Origin: Phytopythium helicoides
Lineage: Eukaryota > Oomycota > Peronosporomycetes > Pythiales > Pythiaceae
NCBI GenBank assembly: GCA_024867545.1
Contig: JANFNE010000013.1
Coordinates: 186,001-250,000, forward strand
Length of the DNA stretch: 64,000 nt
Direction: 5' to 3'
Both the position numbers and the translations under genes were made by a program. The notes under the pieces are model-generated. The model was not told the DNA's origin. It did no database searches and saw only the letters and a program-made list of their open reading frames with translations. Shown here piece after piece: positions 22,216 to 32,318 of the stretch; within the stretch, counting starts at the first letter, position 1, and each line of letters opens with the position of its first letter.

Positions 22216-23695
22216 CTAGAAGAATGGATTCTTGCCGCCGGATCCCCCCAGATTGACAAACGGCTGGTTGAGGCCGCCTTGCTGCTGCTGGGGCTGCTGC
22301 TGCTGAGGCTGCTGCATTTGCTGCATCTGCTGCATTTGCTGCATTTGCTGCTGCTGAGGCTGAAAACCCATCGGGTTCATTTGCATGCCACCCATTGGGT
22401 TCATCATGCCCATGGCGTTCTGCTGCGGGAATCCACCACCCATCGCGGGTGCTGCGCCTGGAAATCGATCGCCAGCGTTAGGATGGAGTAAACTTGCACA
22501 TTCAAACTTGTCATAACTCACCAGGAAAGCCATTGGTGCCCACCATCATGGGGTTCATCCCTCCCTGCGGCATCATCGGGTTCATAAACGGCTGCTGAGG
22601 AACCACACCCATGCCCATGGGGGCCATGCCCATCGGCATTCCCATCTGCATTCCCTGCGGAGCCATAGCCCATTCCGGGAGTCATGCCCATTCCGGGCAT
22701 TCCCATTCCAGGCGCCATGGCCATTCCAGGTGCCATGCCCATTCCTGGAGCCATGCCCATGGCTCCCATGGGTGGCGCGCCGGGAAAGCCCGTAGGTGCG
22801 GCCGCAGGGGCGCCGAAGCTTGCCATGATGTTGGCCATTTTGTTCGAGTGCTGGTTGGCCGGCGGGGTAGCGAACGCGTCGCTCGAGGCCGAGGAGCCAG
22901 AGAAGGACGCCCACTCGTCCTGCTTGGGGGCGGCAGCTGGCTGCGTCGGCGCCGCCGGAGCGGGCGGGAACTGCTGCACCGCAGGCGCAGCCGGCTGCGC
23001 GACAGGCGCCGGGGGCACGGGTGAGCTGAATGCGTCGAAAGAGAGGATATCAGCCGTGGGAGCCGCGGGTTTGGCCGGCTCAGGCGCGCGCGCGCGCACG
23101 GGCGCTGCGACCTCTCGCGAGTTGGTGCGCGATCCGGAGCTTCGCGGCTTGTCCTGTCCGCGTCGGCTGCGCCTGCGCGTGTCCTGCTCCTCCTCCTCGT
23201 CCTCCGAGGACTCTTCCTCGTCCTTGCGCCTGCGCGAGGATCCAACGAAGCGCTTGCGCTCGTACTTGTCTCGGATCCACATCTCCTTCTCGCGCACGGA
23301 CGAGTGCTCGTTGGGCACGCGGTAGTCGCGCGGCACGTTGGCCTCGTAGTAGTCCTTGGCGCGCGCGTTGCCCCACTTCTGCATCTGCTGCACCTGCTCG
23401 GGCGTCCACGAGTCGAGGTTGACGCTGCGCACGAACGTGAGGTGCACGCCGAGGCTGCGGTGGATGCCCGAGCACGCGATGCAGATGAACACGCCGAGGT
23501 TGATGGACGCCCATCGCGGGCCTAGCGCAGCGCAGCGCGTCGCGACGTGAGCGCCTGTCTCGCGGGGGAAAGCGGCGGGGCACACGCACCGCGGCAGCCG
23601 CAGTCGGCGCAGAACTTGTTCTCCTCGCGCTTGGTGAGCTCGTCCAGCACCTTCTTGAGCTTCGCCTGGTCGTCCGCGGGCTTGGCGCGGCTCAT
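22216..23695 (-). CDS. ArfGAP-domain protein with Met/Gly/Gln-rich tail (SMAP/AGFG-like)
   Basis: Exon 1 (23,695-23,590) opens MSRAKPADDQAKLKKVLDEL and holds the first half of the zinc finger, CADCGCR. A 68-base intron joins it to GPRWASINLGVFICIACSGI HRSLG. The CX2C...CX2C finger plus the arginine of HRSLG define a GTPase-activating domain for ARF GTPases on Golgi or endosomal coats. VPRDYRVPNEHSSVREKEMW ends the domain. Then come a Glu/Ser/Arg-rich stretch, SFDAFSSP and WASFSGSSASS motifs like those in coat-binding tails, GMGMAP repeats, and a last exon (22,457-22,216) rich in QQQMQQMQ ending GGSGGKNPFF. Terminal NPF is a classic EH-domain ligand. A one-base shift near 22,660 breaks the GM-repeat frame. 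The last intron is 22,458-22,521. Confidence 0.85.
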
Positions 23696-23999
23696 GGCGG
23701 CGGCGGCGGGCGGGGGAGGCGGCGGATCGGCGAGTGCCACGCGCCGCCTCGGCGTGAAACCTCCCACCCCCGCTGGGACTTGGTATGCCATAGACAAAAC
23801 AAGTTTTTTTTCCGGACGGGCGGGGCAGAAACCGGCCGGGACGGAGGCGGCGCGGGTTTTTGAGGGACCGAAGGCCAGAAACACAGCCGACTGGCCACGC
23901 GGCGATGGGTTTTTCGGAACGAATGGGCTTTTCAGACAACACAGGGATTGAATTACGGGATATACACAATAAATTATGATCGAGCTGACTTCAACGCGA

Positions 24000-25136
24000 T
24001 CAGCGCCAGCGCGGGCGAGCGGTGGACTTGGCGGCACGAGTCTGTGTCGATCGGCTCGACATGGTTGGGGCCGAGGTGGCGATTGTGGTAGCGCCAGCAG
24101 CAGCTGCGATTTTGGAGGCTTGCTCCTCGCGTCGGCGACCAAGAGAGACGAACCGTGTGTCTCGCCGCTGGGTGTTGGCAGGCAGAGAGGCTGTGGTCGT
24201 CGCGGCCGGCTGCTCCAAGTTGTTGTTGCTGCTGATCATGACACTGCTGTTGTCACATCGGCGGCGGCCTTGCGACACAAAGTGCCGCAGCTGAAACTCA
24301 CGCCTCTGGTTCCGCTCATGCTCGGCGCGGGCTGCACGGAAGCTGGCGACGAGCTCCCTGTAGTCGGCGAGCACCTTCGGGTTGTTCGCGTACCGCAGCT
24401 CTTCTGGGTCTGTTGCGGGAGCAGGAACGGGGGCGACAGCAGTAGCGGCAGTGACAGGAGTGACGAACGTCGGCTCCTCCTCCTCCTCCTCCTCCTCGCC
24501 AACGTCGTCGAGGCTAATGTCGTCGAAGTTGAGCTTGCGCTGAACCGGCAGGCACTCTTCGTTCTCCGAGTCGGCATCGCTCTCGCAGTCGTAGTTGTAG
24601 TGGTAATCGTAGTGGTAGTTGTCGTCGTAGTTGTGGCTCTTGCCGTATTGAAGCTCATCGTCTTCATCTTGATCTTCATCTTGGTCTTCGTCGCACTCGG
24701 ACATATCCGAGGCGGAGAGGTCGCTTGACGCCTCGTTCGAGTCGTATGGTTCCGACTGGTGCTCGCTCTCGACGGCTAGACGCTCTGACTCACGGTAGTA
24801 GTCGCTGTCGCTGTCGTCCTCGTCCGTCGTCGAGTAGGCTTCAACTTCAAATTCAGCCTTGGCTTCAGCGTGGACCGAGGCGGTGGTTCGCTTCTCTAAG
24901 TCCTTCGAGACGTCGTCGGCGAGGCTTGTGGCCTCCTTGGCGTCATTCGAGACCGTGGAGGCCGTCACGAAGGTGGAACGCGCGACGGGAGATGCGTCGG
25001 AGGCCGACGAGAGAAGCAGCAGCTGCAGCGCCGCGCAGACGACGGCGACGAGCAGCGCCGAGCAAACGGCGAGCGCCAGCAGGGAGGCGAGCGCGGCGAG
25101 CGAGAGGACGGCGGTGGCGACGGCGGCGGCGCTCAT
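24000..25136 (-). CDS. Acidic single-pass membrane protein of unknown function
   Basis: An intact 378-codon frame. From the ATG at 25,136 the protein opens MSAAAVATAVLSLAALASLL and continues hydrophobic to about residue 40, a signal anchor or uncleaved signal peptide. Next is a Ser/Asp/Glu-rich acidic region with DQDEDQDEDDE, a Tyr/Asn/Asp/His stretch (NYDDNYHYDYHYNYDCES) and an EEEEEEEE run. The C-terminal third is basic and helical (LADYRELVASFRAARAEHER), with two related short motifs, HFVSQGRRR and RFVSLGRRREEQ, about 45 residues apart. No enzyme domain is visible. The upstream extension of the frame to 25,526 has no membrane segment or good ATG and was left out. It could be an oomycete-specific secretory-pathway protein; I cannot name it. 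Confidence 0.65.
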   Translation of the reverse strand: MSAAAVATAVLSLAALASLLALAVCSALLVAVVCAALQLLLLSSASDASPVARSTFVTASTVSNDAKEATSLADDVSKDLEKRTTASVHAEAKAEFEVEAYSTTDEDDSDSDYYRESERLAVESEHQSEPYDSNEASSDLSASDMSECDEDQDEDQDEDDELQYGKSHNYDDNYHYDYHYNYDCESDADSENEECLPVQRKLNFDDISLDDVGEEEEEEEEPTFVTPVTAATAVAPVPAPATDPEELRYANNPKVLADYRELVASFRAARAEHERNQRREFQLRHFVSQGRRRCDNSSVMISSNNNLEQPAATTTASLPANTQRRDTRFVSLGRRREEQASKIAAAAGATTIATSAPTMSSRSTQTRAAKSTARPRWR

Positions 25137-25787
25137 ACTGGCTGGAGGCTGAAGGCTGGGCTTGCTCTGTTGTCGGCGAGAAGGAAAGTGAGGGCTCGGC
25201 TGGAAAAGGCAACCCGAGTTGACTTGGTGTTTGTATGTGGAGATTTTGGAGAAAAGCCTCGGAAAGGCCCTTGGCGGCCTGGGAGTCACGAGGCCGTGAC
25301 GATGGCGAGTGGAGCGATGGCGAGTGACCACCCAGTGCTCGTGGGGATCGACGTGTAGCAGCAGCGCGCCAAGAGGTTGGTCAGGATCTGCGGATCGTCG
25401 GTAGTTCATGTTGAAGTGGATCTGTAGCCATTTCCGCCGTAACCAGATAGACCCAACCGTCACATGGCTACGTTGTATCACATATGTGACCCACCACCAG
25501 TCGCGTGGCACGTCACATGCGTGCACGAGCTCAGCAGCTCTCCGTTGCGGAGTACGGGGGTTGAGTTTGTTGGCGGGAGTGAGGGAGGGAAGGAGAGATA
25601 GGCTGGCTTAGCGGAGTGACCGGCTGTTCGACTTCAGATTGGTCGCGAGAGCTGTGATGTGTGCGACCGCGATGGTCCTAGGCTTTTATCCGCTCGTAGA
25701 GAGAAGGAGAAAGGCTCGCGGCGCGAAATAGCGCGTTATCTTTGCTCAGCCGCCTGCGTCGCCGCCCCACCGCACTCGGCCGGCCTC
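25137..25787. other. Intergenic region
   Basis: Spacer between the divergent acidic membrane protein gene and the small gene at 25,788. Only shadow frames are present. It probably contains the promoters of both genes; no specific element could be assigned. Confidence 0.5.
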
Positions 25788-26197
25788 ATGGCGAGCGCGC
25801 ACGCTATCATGAACGTCAACTTCTCGATCTCGGACTGCCACTTGATGCACTTCGACGTGACGGCTGCCGAATTGAAGGACATATGCGTCAGCATGGCGCT
25901 CGAGAGTGCCACGGTATTCCGCGCCGCGCGCCTGCTGAAGCTACTGCTGCCGATACTACTGGCCTCGCACGAATGACGGAAGGACTGCACGCGGCGCAGA
26001 AGATTGGTCTGATGGCTGAGCTAGAGGGCGACGAGGCGCACAGTGACCCTGTGCTGGTGCTGGAGAAGGCCCTCCTGTGGCGCTTGAACGGTCTGCTCGG
26101 GCGCGCGGAGAGGCTGTCGGCCGAGAACCGCGCGCTGTCACTCGAGTGCCAAGGCCTGCGGGCGACGCAGAGCAGCGCCTTGAAACGTGTGTTCTAG
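25788..26197 (+). CDS. Small hypothetical protein with a leucine-rich helix (one frame break)
   Basis: The ATG at 25,788 gives MASAHAIMNVNFSISDCHLM and then FDVTAAELKDICVSMALESA. Around 25,930 the coding signal moves to the next frame, giving AAQKIGLMAELEGDEAHSDP and a heptad-like helix (LVLEKALLWRLNGLLGRAERLS) ending LKRVF at 26,197. Both halves have even, non-repetitive composition and together make about 135 residues. The join needs a one-base correction or a short intron. I do not recognise a family. Confidence 0.4.
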
Positions 26198-27009
26198 GTT
26201 GAGCATCGCCTGGCATTAGCGGCGCGACGTATCGAGTTTCAGATCTGGGCTCTGTCCTGTGACCGCGAGGAAGTGGCTCACAGTGATTCGTTTCCGTTTT
26301 CACTCTGCCGACCGTCCATTACGCACACCCTTCCTTATAACTTGCAAATCGGATAGTATTGCTGGTCAAAAGGAACTTGAGGTTCAAAACCGACTGAAAA
26401 CAAACAGATCTTGATGCAATGAAAATCCCGAAAGTGCATCACTGCCTTTCGTTTGATATGCCAGCTCTCATCGAACATTTCTGGTGATTTCGCCTGGCAA
26501 GTTGTACAACACATCTGTCTCGATGCAATGTGGAGTCTGTATCACGATGGGCAATCATCCTGATATCAAAACTGTCTTTCATTCGAACAAAATTTAACAG
26601 CGGAGCTGTTCCCATCGTCCTTCGGAGCAGCGACTTCCCTCCGAGTTCCACCTTGGGATTTATAGCCACGTATATCCGGAAGTTATCGGACGACCAAGAA
26701 TCCAAATGGGCTCCGAGAACAATGTTAGTATTTGACTCTGCAGATTGTCAACTTTCAATGCGTATTCAAAAACAAACAAACAAACAAACAAACTGACAAC
26801 AACAGCACTACAGTGCACCAAATGGCTGCTTGGGGCTTTCTCTTCGGAATCTTGATCTTGATTGGTCGAAGTCAACCGCAAGGCTCTTTGGGATCGATTC
26901 GAATCATAACTGCACAATGATACTACTTTTGCTATAAAGGCTGGTACTATAGATGTGAAAATGAACCTTCGAGCCATTTCTATTGAAGTCTATCGAGTTT
27001 GCCAATTTC
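26198..27009. other. AT-richer intergenic region with a short CAAA repeat
   Basis: About 800 bases with no credible gene. AT content is higher than in the flanking genes. It contains a (CAAA)n microsatellite at about 26,770-26,794. It lies beyond the 3' end of the claudin-like cluster on the reverse strand, so part is 3' UTR of the gene ending at 27,010. Confidence 0.6.
26770..26794. repeat. (CAAA)n microsatellite
   Basis: About six tandem AAAC/CAAA units are directly visible after TATTCAAAAA. It is not inside a gene. Confidence 0.85.
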
Positions 27010-27908
27010 CTAATCCCAACACCAAATCCAACAACAGCACACATCGGAGCCACAATCTAGAGTGCGATACATGGCTACATCGATGGCGTCGACTGTAAAT
27101 AAAAAAGGAACAACGCACAGCAATCCTGTTAACACATCGTCATTCTCAAACAACCCAATAAAACGCTCCACTCACCGGTGTCGCGCAAAACCACAATCAA
27201 AGCAAGTGCAATGGCGTTGCATATCGCTCCTGCCACGCTGGTCTGGAACGCACTGCCGAACCTCACGTGGTCTTCGTCGTTGAGTGATTTCGACTGCACG
27301 AGCCACAATATGAACGTCAACAGCGCACTGATCGCTGCCAACGCGATCATCAGGCGACCTAGAAAGATGACCCGAGAGTCCGTCTTCCGACAAGTGATCC
27401 CCACCACAAGAAGCAGAAATCCGAACAGAGTGGCGAGGATGCTCAAAATCGCGAACGCGAGCGTGCTTTGGCCTGTTCCTCCGCACGATGAGTGGAGGAA
27501 CTTGCCGAAGCTCGTGGCGTTCAAGCCCGCAACGTCAGCAAGCTCACTGACGTACTCGAGCTCGACAGATTCGTTTCCACTCTTGGCTGTCCTGTATCCC
27601 TCACACACGCTGTGCTCTGAGAAGTTGGCTCGAAAACCGTTGCCGAACGTGGCAAAGTCGTACGATGACGATGTGCGGAAGAGGTAGCAGTGGTTGTTCG
27701 TGTCGCTGGAGGATCCAAGGCTGACATCTGTGCAGAATCCCCACGGTCCTGTTGCAAAGTCTCCGGTGTTGCGCTTATGGTCTACAAGCAAGCCGCTGTC
27801 AACGTCATAGCTCGTGGACCACGAGGGCAGCGCGAACGCGATAATGTTGAGCACGAGGGCGACGAAGAGCGTGATGAGTGCGCCGGCTGCGACTGGAGTG
27901 CACTTCAT
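27010..27908 (-). CDS. Claudin-like four-TM membrane protein, type A, second copy (two exons)
   Basis: Exon 1 is 27,908-27,176 (733 bases, the same length as exon 1 at 500-1232) and exon 2 is 27,092-27,010, joined over an 83-base intron (GTGAGT...TTTACAG). The protein opens MKCTPVAAGALITLF, has GPWGFC and NHCYLF as the paired loop cysteines, and is almost identical to the copy at 500 through the fourth helix. The last exon gives VDAIDVAMYRTLDCGSDVCC and then WIWCWD, which diverges from the VDALDLVW ending of the first copy. The promoter-proximal 109 bases are also duplicated. Without the splice the frame would end in an unrelated short tail after the GTGAGT donor. Confidence 0.85.
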
Positions 27909-28537
27909 GGAGTTGTTGGTGCAGGTGGTGTGTGGACTGCGCTCAGGTGCGAGTTTTCTGGTGTGACGGCTGCTTATTGAGTCGGACCTGTGGTGGGCAG
28001 TTGAAAGTCGTCTGGCGCGGATTGCTCACTGATGAATCACCAATGATGATTTGACATGGGTACACGAAGGATTTTGCATGGATTATTCAAATTGAATGTG
28101 ATACAATCGATCGAGCGGATCGCTTTCCAGGAGAGGCATCGATACCTGTGTGCTCAGATGTCCATGTATTGGGCCGTTCACAACAAAGCTACAGTATCGA
28201 ACGCCCAAGCAAGCAGCCAAATTATCCAAGGACAATCAGTAACGGAGAATCCATTGTGATCGCTTCCGTACGCGATGGGTACACTGTAGTGAAAAAGTGC
28301 GAAAGTTGCATCCCAGGTTCTGATATACTACTTGAAATGAGATTTGGTACGTGTCAGTAAGCAAAGCCAGGACGGGTAGCCCCGCTCGGCTTCCTGACTC
28401 GTGTGAACAGACAAACAGCGATCTTCTTCGCTATTCAGCGCAGATGCACAAACAGCACAGGGCATTTGTGACGCTATCACAACAGAAGTCTACTGCATGT
28501 GGTTGATCACATTGCACAATCGTCAGGTACGACATTG
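27909..28537. promoter_or_regulatory. Intergenic region containing the duplicated type A promoter-proximal segment
   Basis: 27,909-28,017 is nearly identical, in inverted orientation, to 391-499. More distal short matches to 230-390 continue to about 28,200, then similarity fades. The segment near 28,360-28,537 also carries the 3' end of the type B gene, which may have an unrecognised last exon here because a GTGAGT donor follows DYSDG. Confidence 0.6.
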
Positions 28538-29317
28538 CTAAGCTATACTGCGCGATGCAATAAACTCACCGTCTGAATAATCTGGCATCAACAGAACGGC
28601 CACAAGAGCGTTGAGCCCAGTGGCTGCAATGCTCATAATGCTCGAAGTACTTTCCTTAAGGTCGATAGTATCTTGCAGCATGTTTGTCTGGAAACACCAG
28701 AGTATGATCACCAATATTCCGGAAACAACAGCAAATATGATCGCAAAGATCGCCATCGCCATCAACGCGGGACTGAAACGACGGCGAAGAGCTACCACAG
28801 TGAGCATTAGATACGCGAATATGCCAGCACTTATACTGATTCCTTCAAATCCAAGCGAAGCCTTCCCCACACCACCACACGATCTCTCCAGAAATTCACC
28901 AAACTCAATCTCGTTCGCGCCTGCCAAGTAAGCCAGCATCTTTATAAACGTTGATAGTGTCAAATCTCCAGCCGCTTCAGCGTTGCTATACGCCTCGCAG
29001 ACGCTGAGTCCTGAAAGCTCGGACGCATTCGAAAACTGATCGGTTATCTTCGTAAGATTGTATGATGAGGGAGTGTGAAAGTGGAAACAGTGACTGAATG
29101 TCGGGTACTCGGTGATGCTGGACCCATTCTTTCGCAGCTCGATGTCGGCGCAGAATCCCCACAACCCGGCCGTGAAGTCCGACTTTGCAAGCTCGTCTGC
29201 AAGGGAACCATCGATCTCGTGTCCTTTCGACCACTCTGGCAGTGCGAATGCTAAGGTGTTTAGCACGGTTGCGATGAAGAGCACCACCAGGGCTGGAATG
29301 ATGCACTCAAAGTTCAT
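28538..29317 (-). CDS. Claudin-like four-TM membrane protein, type B
   Basis: An intact 259-codon frame opening MNFECIIPALVVLFIATVLN. The first loop has GLWGFC and SHCFHF, with NGS, NLT and NAS sequons. EFGEFLERSCGGVGKASLGF matches the conserved pre-TM2 block of the family, and three hydrophobic helices follow. At the 3' end DYSDG is followed by GTGAGTTTATTG, the same place where the type A genes splice, so the last eight residues of the open frame (EFIASRSIA) may be intronic. I could not identify the matching last exon. The truncated copy at 1-102 is its closest relative here. Confidence 0.85.
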   Translation of the reverse strand: MNFECIIPALVVLFIATVLNTLAFALPEWSKGHEIDGSLADELAKSDFTAGLWGFCADIELRKNGSSITEYPTFSHCFHFHTPSSYNLTKITDQFSNASELSGLSVCEAYSNAEAAGDLTLSTFIKMLAYLAGANEIEFGEFLERSCGGVGKASLGFEGISISAGIFAYLMLTVVALRRRFSPALMAMAIFAIIFAVVSGILVIILWCFQTNMLQDTIDLKESTSSIMSIAATGLNALVAVLLMPDYSDGEFIASRSIA

Positions 29318-29675
29318 CTTGTTGGTGCGACTCTCGCTCTGTGTCCCTCGAATGCCTGTGTGACCCGTGCTCTAAGCCGTATGAGCAGTCCGAACACAAG
29401 TTCCCATTGTGAGTGTAGTGGATTTTCCGTCTATGGGCGTTACTTGCTCTCATGGGATGCTTGTTTTCGTACCCACAAGATTGGCTGTCCCTATTCGACT
29501 GGCCTCCTTCATCATAAAGTTCCAGTGCTACCTCATGTGAAAAGTCTCTCCATGGCGGAATGTGGAAACGGCTTCGTGAGCAGTCAGGCACACTGTGTTC
29601 ATTCAGTGCATAACTCATAAAAGCATTGGTCCATGTTGTTGGCTCTCACAAACTCCCCCTTTGCCTGTCCTTGCC
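29318..29675. other. Intergenic spacer within claudin-like cluster
   Basis: About 360 bases between the type B start and the type C stop. Short frames here have no family match. It should hold the type B promoter and the type C 3' UTR. Confidence 0.5.
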
Positions 29676-30419
29676 CTACTTGCTGACTGCTGCGTGGCGG
29701 GACACGAGTCCAAGGCCGACAAGGTACAGTGCGGCTGCAATGACGCTGAGCACAAAGGATCCGTTGAGCGTGACATCGTCCTCGTCCCCAAGCATGTGAG
29801 ACTGCGGCAGCCAGATGATGAACGTCATGAGTGTAGAGAGAAAGCCGAAGAAGGCCATGATGCGGCCGATGACGACGAAGAGGGAGCGGCTCTTGCAGCA
29901 GGTGATCCCAAGCGTGAGGAAGACGAAGGCGAAGACGCCGGCCACCATGCTGACGATGCCGAGCACGAGCGTGGCGGTGCCGAGGCCTCCGCAGGACTTG
30001 TCGAGGAAGTCGCCAAAGGTGGTGCTGTTCATGCCTGCGACGTAGGCGAGCACGCTCGAGTAGACGAGCAACACGTCCTCGCCCGCGTCCTTGGCCTCCT
30101 TGTAGCCGTCGCAGACGCTGTAGTCGGAGAAGTTGGACGTGAAGCTGTCGTCGATCTCGGACAGGTTGTAGCTGGAGGACGTGTGGAAGAAGTAGCAGTG
30201 GTCGTAGGCGACCGACGCGTTGGCGCTCGACTTGAGCTCCACGTCGGTGCAGAAGCCCCAGAGCCCCGCGGCGAAGTCGGCGCTCGTGAGCTCTTCGCTC
30301 AGCGACTCGTTCACGGTCGAGCTCGTGGTCCACATGGGCAGGATGAAGGCCACCACGTTGAGCAAGGCGGCCGTGAACAGCACCAGCAGCGCCACCATCC
30401 CGGCGCACGAGCAGGCCAT
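29676..30419 (-). CDS. Claudin-like four-TM membrane protein, type C
   Basis: The ATG at 30,419 sits in a strong context (CCACCATGG) and opens MACSCAGMVALLVLFTAALL. A ten-codon upstream extension would start at TTG and was not used. The first loop has GLWGFCTDVEL and DHCYFF. FGDFLDKSCGGLGTATLVLG is the conserved block before TM2, and four hydrophobic helices are evident. Unlike type A and B it ends in a plain TAG after SRHAAVSK with no splice donor. Codon use is more GC-biased than in type B. Confidence 0.85.
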   Translation of the reverse strand: MACSCAGMVALLVLFTAALLNVVAFILPMWTTSSTVNESLSEELTSADFAAGLWGFCTDVELKSSANASVAYDHCYFFHTSSSYNLSEIDDSFTSNFSDYSVCDGYKEAKDAGEDVLLVYSSVLAYVAGMNSTTFGDFLDKSCGGLGTATLVLGIVSMVAGVFAFVFLTLGITCCKSRSLFVVIGRIMAFFGFLSTLMTFIIWLPQSHMLGDEDDVTLNGSFVLSVIAAALYLVGLGLVSRHAAVSK

Positions 30420-30580
30420 GGTGGTGGATCTTCTCGGCAAGAGTCGCAATGGGTTGCTGGGCAGGCGCTTCTCTCCCGTTCCAGTGACTCATACAGTTCT
30501 GCGCACAAAAGATCCTGGAGAAGTCACTAAAGCGGGATAACCCCTCCTTCGCTGCTGCCACAACCAGCGAGGCGGGGCTC

Positions 30581-31108
30581 ATGGAGGCGGCCGAGCAGGC
30601 GGAGCTGCGCGCGCTGGCGCGGGGCGTGGGCGAGCAGGTGGTCGCGTACCTGGGCTTGCAGCTGGACGGTGCGTCGGTGGCGCGAGCGTGGCGGTCGGTG
30701 GCGCGCAGCTGACGGCGCACGCCTCAGGGTCCGTGGAGGAGATGGAGCTGCTGCGCGCCTGTGGCGCTGGCGCTGGACGGCAAGTACGCCAAGATGCAGC
30801 GCGACGCGCAGCGGCTGGGCAAGCTCTCCAAGGTGCTGAAGGCCAGAGGTGCGTGGGTGCGAAGCGCTGGAGGGCGGGGCGGGGCGGCGCTCACGCGTGG
30901 GCTGCAGCCAGCGCCATGGAGGAGAAGATGCGCACCATCGACGCGATCGACGAGGAGCTGGCGGACCTGGAGGACATGGTGGCGCAGCTGGACGCGTACA
31001 CCTCGTCGCTGCGTGCGTGAGGCTGCCGGCGGTGGTTGTCGGTAGCGGTGGGGGCTGACGTCGTGTGCGGTGCCGTGCGCAGAGATCAAGTTCAATCAGG
31101 TGCTCTAG
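30581..31108 (+). CDS. BLOC-1 subunit 2-like small coiled-coil protein
   Basis: The ATG at 30,581 opens MEAAEQAELRALARGVGEQV. Small exons are joined by introns of about 60 bases (donors GTGCGT at about 30,670, 30,848 and 31,010). The coding signal continues SVEEMELLRA, a one-base shift near 30,763, then VALALDGKYAKMQRDAQRLG KLSKVLK, MEEKMRTIDAIDEELADLED and MVAQLDAYTSSLR, ending FNQVL at TAG 31,108. The LNQKYA...LDAYSKKLE pattern of BLOC1S2 is mirrored by LDGKYA...LDAYTSSLR. The family acts in BLOC-1/BORC complexes on lysosome-related organelles. Length (about 130 residues) and all-helical character fit. This is a plausible but unconfirmed call. Confidence 0.5.
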
Positions 31109-31416
31109 ATTCCTGCGGTCAGGTGGGGCCAGGGCAACTCGCCACCGGGTCAGCCTGGCGGCGCTCGAGGCGGCGGATGCGGCCGGCGCTCGCGTCGACA
31201 GGCGCAGCGAGCTGAAATCTTCCCGCATGGTGGCGATCAGACGCAGACGACCGTTTTTCTATATTTGCGCCCGTGGTGACCGCATGCGGCGCCGATCCTG
31301 ATCTGAATCGAAAATGGAACGGAAACGCCTCTCGCCTGCCGCAGGCCTGGACGGTCCCGGCGGCAGTGCGCGATCGTCTATCAGAACCGTAAAGAGCGGC
31401 AGCAGCAGTCGGCGCC
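31109..31416. other. Intergenic region upstream of the Rac gene
   Basis: About 300 GC-rich bases without a gene; presumably the Rac promoter and leader. No TATA box or oomycete initiator was recognised. Confidence 0.5.
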
Positions 31417-32201
<785 letters not shown>

Positions 32202-32318
32202 CCGAGGCATGAAGCGATCTGGTTGGTGGATAAGGCGCACGCGCGCCTCGGATTGGCGGATAATAGAACGGTTTATTACGAAAAGCGCCCCTCCTGCGGG
32301 CATTTCCCTCGACGCGCC

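Noticed and set aside
22300..22380. CTG/CAT-rich run as a CRISPR-like or structural repeat
   Set aside because: It encodes the QQQMQQMQ tail of the ArfGAP protein and has no spacer architecture.
22684..23325. Long forward frame opposite the ArfGAP gene (MPIPGIPIPGAMAIPG...)
   Set aside because: It is the antisense shadow of the GM-repeat and ArfGAP domain; codon structure and the zinc finger support only the reverse strand.
29595..30530. 311-codon forward frame opposite the type C claudin-like gene
   Set aside because: It is low-complexity antisense shadow of a gene with complete claudin-like features and a strong ATG context on the other strand.
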